Assembly (NCBI GenBank): GCA_964497475.1
Contig: CAZCDM010000164.1
Coordinates: 1-5,249 of the forward strand
Direction of reading: 5' to 3'
From: CAZCDM01 sp964497475
Lineage (GTDB): Bacteria > Planctomycetota > Phycisphaerae > SM23-33
Length of the DNA stretch: 5,249 nucleotides
The number at the start of each line of letters is the position of its first letter. The stretch's first letter is position 1. Shown piece by piece: positions 1 through 5,249 of the stretch. Under the pieces are notes generated by a model. The model did no database searches. It saw nothing but the letters and a program-made list of their open reading frames with translations, and was not told the origin of the DNA. Position numbers and translations under genes: made by a program.

Positions 1-69
1 ACCAATCGTCGTCACCAACAAAAATCAACGGACCGGTGAGAAATGCGGGCTAGCGAGAATAGTTCACCA

Positions 70-97
70 CCGAGACGCAGGGCTCGGAGACGTCTCC
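70..97. repeat. Overlapping inverted repeats with a perfect 12-bp palindrome
   Basis: Positions 86-97 read GGAGACGTCTCC, a perfect palindrome. The same stretch can fold in two other ways: CCGAG (70-74) with CTCGG (83-87) around an 8-base loop, or GAGACG (72-77) with CGTCTC (91-96). These pairings exclude each other. No T-run follows on either strand, so it is not a standard intrinsic terminator. It may be part of a dispersed intergenic repeat or a protein-binding site; the function is unknown. Confidence 0.5.
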
Positions 98-168
98 AGC
101 ACAGCAGTTCCTGGTGTCTTGGAATCAACAGGCTGTCGTTTCTCGTTTTCAGCCGGGGACGCCTCAAG

Positions 169-192
169 CACAGAACGACTCGCAGAACGACT
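169..192. repeat. 12-bp tandem direct repeat, two copies
   Basis: CACAGAACGACT (169-180) is followed directly by CGCAGAACGACT (181-192), matching at 11 of 12 positions. The array ends seven bases before the stop codon of the downstream minus-strand gene (stop at 199-201). It could be a slippage product or a remnant of a larger repeat element. No function is implied by the sequence. Confidence 0.75.
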
Positions 193-198
193 TGTGGT

Positions 199-1636
199 TT
201 ACCGTGCCTCTGCGGTTATGCATGTTCCTGGCTCGGCCGGTTTCTCCGGAGCAGGCAGGGTGAGGCTCTGCAGGCTGCCGACCGGCAGGGTGAATTCCAG
301 CCCCGGCCCGGCCGAGATGCCAATGGCCTTGCCCTTGAGCTCCACGGTGTGGACCTCGCCCGAAGGATCGGTGAGTTTGAACCGTCTCGTGTTGGGGATT
401 CGGCGGAGCGATTTGATATGCACCAGCGGCAATGCACCATCAAAGGCGAGGACCAGGCCATCCAGTGGCCGGAATTCGACTCGCCCGCGGATGACATCGC
501 CGCCGCGAAGCGTTGCAACGGCCTGGTTGGGCGGGGCGGTCTTCTCGTCGGTGACGAAGAGTTCGCTGATGAGTTCGAGGGATATATTATCGGCCGGGCC
601 GACCTGGGCCTGCAGGGTCTGGTTTTTCAGCAGGCCCGAGAGCGTCGAGCCGTTGCGCAGGGTAACCTGCTGGAGCTGGCCGGGCTCGGTCGCCAGGCGG
701 ATGGAGGCGATCTGCTTTGTGGGCAGGGTGAGTGTGCCGAGGTTGCTCAGCAGCGTCCAGGTTTTCGGCAGGGGGCTGGGTGCCCATCGCTGGCCGTCGC
801 GGAGGACGAGCATCGGCCGGGCGGGGGTGGCGAAATCCGGTCGGGGCGACCCGAGGCGGTAGGATATCCAGCGGAGTTTCCACCACGGCAGGGATTGTGT
901 CGTGCCGTCGGCGAGCGTGATTTCGACGGGCTGATCGCATCGGCCGTCGATGATCTGTCCGTCGTCGAGGGCGATGCGCACAGCCTGGCCGTTGCGAATG
1001 GACTGCCCGCCCAGGATTTTCTCCGCCGGCAGGAGAACCTTGCCCAGGCTGGTCTCCAGGGAGAAGGTCTTGTTCATGATGGTCCCGTCCAGCCTCGCGC
1101 CGTCAGCCAGGGCAAGCTGGTCGGTCCCTTTTGTGCGGTTCAGGATCAGCCCGGGCAGGGCGACGAATGAGCCGCCGGCGTTGACAATCGCCTCGCGGAC
1201 CGCCGGGCCGAGGTCGGTCAGGGCATCTGCGACGTTGAACGTGTTGAGAAACTCGCGTGCCTCGTCGGCCGAGTCGCGTTGGGCGTTGAACAGGCACAGC
1301 CCGACGGTCTTGCCGGCCGGGATGGTCAGATCCATCGAGAGAGTGAGATTGTCGTTCTGGCGGTTGACCGCAAACGCTTTGTCGAAGCCTTCCATTTGCC
1401 AGAGGTGTACGACGGCAGGGCGGTTGGATTGGCTGCTTTCGGCGACGACCATNNNNNNNNNNNNNNNNNNNNNNNNNNNNNNNNNNNNNNNNNNNNNNNN
1501 NNNNNNNNNNNNNNNNNNNNNNNNNNNNNNNNNNNNNNNNNNNNNNNNNNNNGATGCGGACCTGCTGGCCGGGGGCGGGCCGTGTGCTCAGCAGGCAGCT
1601 CACGGCGACGATGCAATACAGGGCGGTACGGTTCAC
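199..1636 (-). CDS. Exported six-repeat protein of unknown function, paralog of the upstream gene (interrupted by assembly gap)
   Basis: I do not recognise a named family. The start is GTG at 1636, chosen because AGGAG (1643-1647) lies 6 nt upstream and because it opens a signal peptide: MNRTALYCIVAVSCLLS, then a small-residue region before QQ. Reading continues for 28 codons to the N block at 1553. It resumes on the far side at 1452 in a different frame relative to the N count, which is expected because 100 Ns is a placeholder. The 417 residues after the gap contain the end of a beta-rich N-terminal domain (to about residue 85), then six degenerate repeats beginning near residues 115, 162, 217, 265, 315 and 360. 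Repeats start with motifs such as LADG, LDDG, LRDG and LRNGSTLSG and end in a strand like VLLPAEKI. It aligns along its length with the upstream gene, for example LRNGSTLSGL with FRNGSTLTGL. It lacks that gene's helical C-terminus and acidic tail. It is probably secreted or periplasmic, co-transcribed with its paralog. Because the two sides of the gap lie in different frames, a frameshift inside the missing part cannot be excluded. Confidence 0.8.
1453..1552. other. Assembly gap (100 Ns)
   Basis: Exactly 100 Ns, the conventional placeholder for a scaffold gap of unknown length. It falls inside the N-terminal third of the second minus-strand gene. Collinear comparison with the intact paralog suggests about 135 residues (roughly 405 bp) are missing, so the real gap is probably larger than shown. 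Any apparent reading frame crossing the N block is an artefact. Confidence 0.97.
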
Positions 1637-1642
1637 GGGCGG

Positions 1643-1647
1643 CTCCT
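1643..1647 (-). promoter_or_regulatory. Ribosome binding site of the second minus-strand gene
   Basis: On the minus strand, AGGAG lies 6 nt upstream of the GTG at 1636. It sits in the 19-nt space between the upstream gene's TAG (1656-1658) and this start. It decides in favour of the GTG start, because no ATG in this frame precedes the gap. Confidence 0.75.
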
Positions 1648-1655
1648 GGGGTTGG

Positions 1656-3653
1656 CTAGAATTGCATCATCTGGGGAACGTCGGATTCGGTGTCCAGTTC
1701 GTCGGCGTCGTCGGTCTCGATGCTCTGGGCCGGGCCGATGGACTCGATGATGGTCTTGATGCGTTGCTTGACTTCGGGATCGTTGATCTCCTTGAACTCC
1801 TGGAGCAGGGGCAGGGCGGCCGGGCCGATTTCGATGAGTTGCTTCTGGGCGTCCTGGCGGTCCTGGTAGCTTTCCGAGCCGAGCTTTTTGATGAGGGCCT
1901 CGATGCGTTTGGCGATCTGCTCGGGCGGCAGGGGGTTTTTCTGCTGGACGGCTTTGATCTGTCCGGCGGAGAGCTGCACGGCCGGGCCTGGGGTGATCTG
2001 GAACGTCAGGGGCTTGTCGATCGTGCCGGTGAGCACCGAGCCGTTCCAGATGGTGACCTTGAGCTGGCCGGCCTGGTCGGCATCGGCGAGGACGGAGCGG
2101 ACATTGGCCGGGTTGATCGAGACCGGCCCGTAGGCGGTGGTCAGTTGGATGGCCGATCCGCCGAGTCGGCCGCGGAGGTGATCGCCATTGGCCAGTTGTG
2201 CCGAGGCCGGGGCGTCGGTCGTGTCCGTTTCGTTGGTAAAAACCATGCCCGCCAGATCGGCGCGGGCAATGCTCTGGGAGCCGGCCTGGCGGAGCGTCAG
2301 GTCGAAGGCGTCCGTCGCGCACAGGCCCGTCAGCGTCGAGCCGTTGCGGAAGGTCACGACGTGGGCGGGCTGCTTTTCGGTCTCGAAGCGGATGGACGCG
2401 ATGGCGTCGGCGTCGAGGGGGACCTCGCCGGCCGGGGTGGTCAGCGTCAGCGGCAGGGAGGCTTCGGCAAAGCCAAGCCTCTCGCCCGTGCGGAACCGCA
2501 GGTAGGGCCCGCGGAAGGGAACCTCGGCCGGGCGGTTCTCGTCGATCTGAAAGGCAAAGGCCTTGATGTCCGCGGCGGGAATGTCCTGTCGGCCGACGGC
2601 CGGGATGGACACCGCCAGCGGCGCCGCCAGCGATTCGGTGCGGACGATCTGCCCGTCGGCCAGCAGAACCAGCAACGCGCCGCGGTCGGCCGGGTCGGCC
2701 AGGGCGCCCAGCACCTGCCCGGCGGGGATCTCCATCGGCCCGAAGCGGCTGGCGAGGGTGAACGTGTCATTAGCGAGCGAGCCGAAGATGCGGTCACCGC
2801 TGTACAGCTCGACCTGGTCGGAGGCTTTGCTGCGGTCAATGTCGAATCGCAGCCCGCCGCCACCGAAGTTAAAATTGACGATGCGCTGCCGCAGGGCCGG
2901 GCTGAGGTCTGTGAAGTAGCTGCCCGGGTCGAACTCTTTCATCCGCTTGGCGAGCACCTTCGTGGAGGTTTCCTGCCCGAGAAAGTAGGCCACCACCGCC
3001 ACATCCTTCGGCGGGACGGTGACCTTGTAGGTGTAGCGGTAGTAATTACCCTGCAGCGAAATGGCGGGGCGGTTTTCGGCCTCGGGGCCGAAGGGCACGT
3101 GCAGCACCTGCGGCATGGAGGTATTGCCCTGGACGGTGTAAAAGCCCCAGTCCTCCTTGCCGACGCTGTTTTTCCCGCGGATGGTGATGGTCTTGCGGTG
3201 GCCGAAATTCATCTGGACGCGAACCTCGGCCACGATGGTGATCGCCTTGTCGGTGGGGTTCTCGTAAATGTCCAGCCACCGGGCGATGCCCTCGCTGGAG
3301 AAAAACCGGATGCGCCGGCTGATGCGGAGGTTGTGTTGCGTCCAGGGTCCGACCTCGATTTCCTTGCCGTCTTTGGATCGCTTCCCCTGCCCGTTGGTTC
3401 GGAAGCTGCTGCCCCCGATCCGCAGGTAGGGGCTGTTGGCGAGGTTGTTGTTCGTCCCCGAGCCGAGCATGCCCTGGTGCAGGCGGATATCCCAGCGATT
3501 GCCCCGTTTATCGTTGGCGACAAACATGCCTCCCACGTTGGAACTGGACTTGATGTGGAGGTCCTTGGGCTTGTCATCGCCCGCCTGGGCGGGTGGAATT
3601 ATTCCGGCAAGACAAGTAATGACGGCCAAAATGCCGATACTCTTCATGGACAT
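1656..3653 (-). CDS. Exported protein of unknown function: beta-rich N-domain, six ~50-residue-spaced repeats, HEAT-like C-terminus, acidic tail
   Basis: 665 residues; I do not recognise a named family. The ATG at 3653 is chosen over an in-frame ATG 41 codons upstream because AAGAGGA (3661-3667) sits 7 nt before it and because it opens a clean signal peptide (MSMKSIGILAVITCLAGII, predicted cleavage after AQA at residue 24). Residues about 30-245 form a beta-rich domain (for example NPTDKAITIVAEVRVQ). Six repeats then begin near residues 283, 331, 387, 435, 487 and 535, each with an opening such as LYSGDRIFG, FRNGSTLTG, LANGDHLRG or IWNGSVLTG and a closing strand-turn such as PMEIPAGQVLGAL or VSINPANVRSV. 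Residues about 575-640 are helical and HEAT-like (LGSESYQDRQDAQKQL, then IGPAALPLLQEF and DPEVKQRI). The final 25 residues are acidic. No catalytic motif or transmembrane helix is visible beyond the signal. It is first in a two-gene operon with its paralog and divergent from a HAD hydrolase gene. It most likely acts outside the cytoplasm in a structural or binding role, which is inference. The helical segment style resembles planctomycete proteins. Confidence 0.88.
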   Translation of the reverse strand: MSMKSIGILAVITCLAGIIPPAQAGDDKPKDLHIKSSSNVGGMFVANDKRGNRWDIRLHQGMLGSGTNNNLANSPYLRIGGSSFRTNGQGKRSKDGKEIEVGPWTQHNLRISRRIRFFSSEGIARWLDIYENPTDKAITIVAEVRVQMNFGHRKTITIRGKNSVGKEDWGFYTVQGNTSMPQVLHVPFGPEAENRPAISLQGNYYRYTYKVTVPPKDVAVVAYFLGQETSTKVLAKRMKEFDPGSYFTDLSPALRQRIVNFNFGGGGLRFDIDRSKASDQVELYSGDRIFGSLANDTFTLASRFGPMEIPAGQVLGALADPADRGALLVLLADGQIVRTESLAAPLAVSIPAVGRQDIPAADIKAFAFQIDENRPAEVPFRGPYLRFRTGERLGFAEASLPLTLTTPAGEVPLDADAIASIRFETEKQPAHVVTFRNGSTLTGLCATDAFDLTLRQAGSQSIARADLAGMVFTNETDTTDAPASAQLANGDHLRGRLGGSAIQLTTAYGPVSINPANVRSVLADADQAGQLKVTIWNGSVLTGTIDKPLTFQITPGPAVQLSAGQIKAVQQKNPLPPEQIAKRIEALIKKLGSESYQDRQDAQKQLIEIGPAALPLLQEFKEINDPEVKQRIKTIIESIGPAQSIETDDADELDTESDVPQMMQF

Positions 3654-3787
3654 GGTCTTATCCTCTTGTTTCGGGTCGGGCCGATGGTATCCTCTATCCG
3701 TAGATGTATAACCAGCGGAACCGTTGCGCGGGCCGCGGTTTTTTTGTGCATGCCCTTTGCCGCGACATCTTATCATAGCCTTGGTTC
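3654..3787. promoter_or_regulatory. Divergent intergenic region with presumed promoters for both gene pairs
   Basis: This 134-bp spacer separates the minus-strand exported pair from the plus-strand HAD-GrpB pair, so it should hold promoters for both. TATCAT at 3771-3776 is one mismatch from a bacterial -10 box on the plus strand, and its complement TATGAT is equally close on the minus strand. Neither has a convincing -35 box at 16-18 bp. A minus-strand TATACA around 3702-3707 is another weak candidate. A GC-rich block followed by T7 (3739-3745) is also present. I see no riboswitch or clear operator. Confidence 0.45.
3661..3667 (-). promoter_or_regulatory. Ribosome binding site of the first minus-strand gene
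   Basis: The minus strand reads AAGAGGA, then 7 nt (TAAGACC), then the ATG at 3653. This is a good Shine-Dalgarno match at normal spacing and fixes the start of the 665-residue exported protein. The alternative start two codons further in (3647) would be 13 nt away and is less likely. Confidence 0.8.
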
Positions 3788-4630
3788 ATGGATATAGCAT
3801 CGATTGACATCAAGCTCGTCGCCGTCGACCTCGACGGAACCCTGCTGAACTCGCAGAAGCAGATCACGCCCGAGTCGGTGGAGGTTCTGCGCGAGGTCCG
3901 CCGGGAGCGGCGCGTCAGCATCGTGCTCTCGACGGCCCGGCCGCCGCGGTCGAGCTTGCCGTTTTACCGCCAGCTCGGGCTCAACGACCCGATGATCAAC
4001 TACAACGGGGCGCTGCTGTGGCAGCCATCCTCGGGCAAGGTGATTTTTCACCAGCCGATTCCCTACGGCGTGGCGCGGGGGCTGGTCCGCTGGGCCAAGG
4101 ATCGCTTCCCGGGCAAGATTTACCTCTCGGCCAACATCGGCGACAAGTGGTTCACCGACTTCCGCGACCAGAGCCGCAACTTCGAAGCCGTCAAGGCCGA
4201 CATGCCCGACCTGATCGCCCCGTATGAAAAATGGCTCACGCAGGGCCCGACCAAGCTCATGCTGCTGGGCGACCCCGACGCGCTGGATCAGGTCGAGCAG
4301 GCCATCAAGGCCGACCTCGCCGAGCAGATTCGCCCCTACCGGGCGAACAAGAAAATGCTGCAGATCATGCACAAGGCCGCCTCGAAACGCGACGCGCTCA
4401 AGCGGCTGACCGATGCCGCCCACCTCGGGCCGGAGAATGTCATTGCCATCGGCGATAACGTCAACGACGCGGGCATGATCCACTGGGCCGGCGTGGGCGT
4501 TTCCGTCGCCAACGGGCACGTTATCTGCCTGCAGGTGGCCGACCACGTCACCGACCACTGCGACGATGACGGCGTGGCCCACGTCCTGCGGCAGATCGTC
4601 CTGGAAGGCAAACTGCCGGACCTCGTCTGA
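3788..4630 (+). CDS. Cof-type HAD hydrolase (class IIB phosphatase)
   Basis: A 280-residue cytoplasmic protein of the haloacid dehalogenase superfamily, Cof/YidA-like, with a length typical of this subfamily. Motif I is DLDGTLL, giving nucleophile D14 and acid/base D16. Motif II is STAR (S48/T49). The lysine motif is SKRDAL (K200), where the family more often has SKG. Motif IV is GDNVNDAGM (D223, D227), which binds Mg2+. The NYNGA segment (71-75) and the closing AD-VT-x(4)-DDGVA pattern are characteristic of the Cof group. The C2B cap lies between about residues 85 and 190. Family members dephosphorylate small phosphorylated metabolites such as sugar phosphates or flavin intermediates; the substrate cannot be read from the sequence. 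The start is the only sensible ATG before motif I. No Shine-Dalgarno sequence precedes it, so initiation may be leaderless or SD-independent. It is followed after 2 nt by the GrpB-family gene, indicating one transcript. Confidence 0.93.
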   Translation: MDIASIDIKLVAVDLDGTLLNSQKQITPESVEVLREVRRERRVSIVLSTARPPRSSLPFYRQLGLNDPMINYNGALLWQPSSGKVIFHQPIPYGVARGLVRWAKDRFPGKIYLSANIGDKWFTDFRDQSRNFEAVKADMPDLIAPYEKWLTQGPTKLMLLGDPDALDQVEQAIKADLAEQIRPYRANKKMLQIMHKAASKRDALKRLTDAAHLGPENVIAIGDNVNDAGMIHWAGVGVSVANGHVICLQVADHVTDHCDDDGVAHVLRQIVLEGKLPDLV

Positions 4631-4632
4631 CC

Positions 4633-5193
4633 ATGGCTGAGACGCTCGAAGAAAAAATCGCTCGCGTCACGGCCGAGCACGTCGAGGTGGTCGCTTACGA
4701 CCCGGCCTGGCCGCAACGCTTCAACGAAGAACGCGATCACCTCCTGGCCGACCTGCCCGCAGAGCTGCTCGTGCGGATCGAGCACTTCGGCAGCACGGCC
4801 GTGGCGGGCCTGGCCGCCAAGCCCATCGTCGACATGGTGATCGAAGTCAGCGATGTCGAATGGGCCCGCGTTCTCGTGCCGGAGATTCTCGAACCGCAGG
4901 GGTACGACTGCTTCTGGCGGCCGAGCTTCGGCGACGATGTTCCGCCGTGGTTCACCTGGTGCATCCGGCGCGATACCGCCGGCCTGCGAACGCACCACCT
5001 GCACTTCGGCGAGGTGGGCTGTAAGAGTCGCGAGCTGGCCTTCCGCGGCCTGCTCCGCAGCCGACCCGACCTGGCCGACCAGTACGCCCAGCTCAAACGC
5101 CACCTGGCCCAGGAACACGCCGGCGACCGCATCGCCTACACCGCCGCGAAAACCGAATTCATCCAACGTGTAACCGCCAACGCCCAGACGTAA
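4633..5193 (+). CDS. GrpB family protein (UPF0157), nucleotidyltransferase-like fold
   Basis: A 186-residue cytoplasmic protein matching the GrpB/UPF0157 family, which has a nucleotidyltransferase-type fold. Visible family features are the YDPAWPQRFNEE segment (22-33), EHFGSTAVAGLAAKPIVD (50-67) with the GS and the following Asp typical of nucleotidyltransferase active sites, THHLHF (120-125), and a C-terminal Y-x-x-LK ... DR-x-x-Y-x-x-AK-x-EF pattern (151-176). The usual family form of the core is HIGSTAVPGL; here F52 and A58 replace Ile and Pro. Length is normal for the single-domain form. The biochemical role of most members is undetermined; some GrpB domains are fused to dephospho-CoA kinase, which is family knowledge and does not apply directly here. 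The ATG is 2 nt after the HAD stop codon and lacks its own Shine-Dalgarno sequence, so translational coupling to the HAD gene is likely. Confidence 0.92.
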   Translation: MAETLEEKIARVTAEHVEVVAYDPAWPQRFNEERDHLLADLPAELLVRIEHFGSTAVAGLAAKPIVDMVIEVSDVEWARVLVPEILEPQGYDCFWRPSFGDDVPPWFTWCIRRDTAGLRTHHLHFGEVGCKSRELAFRGLLRSRPDLADQYAQLKRHLAQEHAGDRIAYTAAKTEFIQRVTANAQT

Positions 5194-5249
5194 ACAGGGC
5201 TTGCTGAATATCTCTTCCGGGCCGGTATTACGCCGCGGTGGCGAAGACA
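5194..5249. other. Short non-coding right edge
   Basis: These 56 bases follow the TAA of the GrpB-family gene. I see no terminator hairpin with a T-run, no start codon with a ribosome binding site and no recognisable coding remnant. The window ends before any next gene can be identified. Confidence 0.4.

Larger units (their letters stand above)
1..198. other. Non-coding flank downstream of the minus-strand operon, rich in short repeats
   Basis: No reading frame here has a credible start, ribosome binding site or recognisable protein. One plus-strand frame stays open from the window edge, but it runs on antisense through the downstream minus-strand gene and looks like a shadow. As the 3' flank of the minus operon it should contain that operon's terminator, but I see no stem followed by a T-run on the minus strand. 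The best simple stem is GGCTG (131-135) with CAGCC (150-154) around a 14-base loop, without a U-tract. The region is less GC-rich than the genes. The short repeats inside it are listed separately. Confidence 0.5.

Noticed and set aside
1..39. C-terminal end of a plus-strand gene entering from the left edge
   Set aside because: Frames 1 and 3 close at 37-39 and 51-53, but the 12-16 residues they give are too few to recognise or support.
131..154. GGCTG/CAGCC stem as terminator of the minus-strand operon
   Set aside because: The stem is only 5 bp with a 14-base loop and is followed by no U-tract on the minus strand.
169..192. Tandem repeat as the start of a CRISPR array
   Set aside because: The two 12-base copies abut with no spacers, and no cas gene is present.
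43..1170. A 375-codon plus-strand open frame over the second exported gene
   Set aside because: It is Arg/Gly-rich shadow sequence antisense to a gene supported by paralogy, with no ribosome site.
3721..3745. GC-rich block followed by T7, resembling an intrinsic terminator on the plus strand
   Set aside because: The stem is weak and self-overlapping (CGCG-GGC-CGCG), and no plus-strand gene ends upstream of it, so there is nothing obvious to terminate.
1554..3797. A 747-codon open frame on the plus strand, antisense to the 665-residue exported protein
   Set aside because: It begins beside the N block, has no ribosome binding site, and its product is low-complexity Gly/Ala/Asp/Val-rich sequence typical of the reverse complement of a GC-rich gene. 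The opposite strand has a signal peptide, a Shine-Dalgarno site and a paralog.
3773..4582. A 269-codon minus-strand open frame opposite the HAD gene
   Set aside because: It lies antisense to a protein with all HAD motifs intact and shows no family resemblance of its own.
4336..5166. A 276-codon minus-strand open frame opposite the HAD and GrpB genes
   Set aside because: It spans parts of two well-supported genes on the other strand and changes character at their junction, as expected for a shadow.

Overview
The window is a GC-rich bacterial fragment with four protein-coding genes in two divergent pairs and one run of 100 Ns. The base composition, the exported proteins built from 'L-x-(D/N)-G' repeats and a C-terminal HEAT-like helical segment (LGSESYQDRQDAQKQL) suggest a Planctomycetes/Phycisphaerae-type organism. 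The N gap suggests a draft or metagenome assembly. This taxonomic placement is inference from protein style, not from a marker gene.

Minus strand (3653 down to 199): two consecutive genes 19 nt apart, probably one operon. The upstream gene (1656-3653, 665 aa, called A here) and the downstream gene (199-1636, interrupted by the N gap, called B here) are paralogs. Each has an N-terminal signal peptide, a beta-rich N-terminal domain and six degenerate repeats of about 36 residues recurring every 45-56 residues. Only A carries an additional HEAT-like helical region and an acidic tail. Both appear to be exported proteins of unknown function.

A 134-bp divergent intergenic region (3654-3787) separates this pair from the plus-strand pair.

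Plus strand (3788 to 5193): a Cof-type (class IIB) HAD hydrolase is followed after 2 nt by a GrpB-family (UPF0157) protein with a nucleotidyltransferase-like fold. The spacing points to a two-gene, translationally coupled cytoplasmic unit, with no visible functional link to the exported pair.

The left flank (1-198) holds no convincing gene but contains a 12-bp tandem repeat, a perfect 12-bp palindrome and several small inverted repeats. The last 56 bases (5194-5249) show nothing I can name. No tRNA, rRNA, CRISPR array, transposase or phage gene was seen. The most notable item is the tandem pair of six-repeat exported paralogs; I found no clear evidence of a defence or mobile system.
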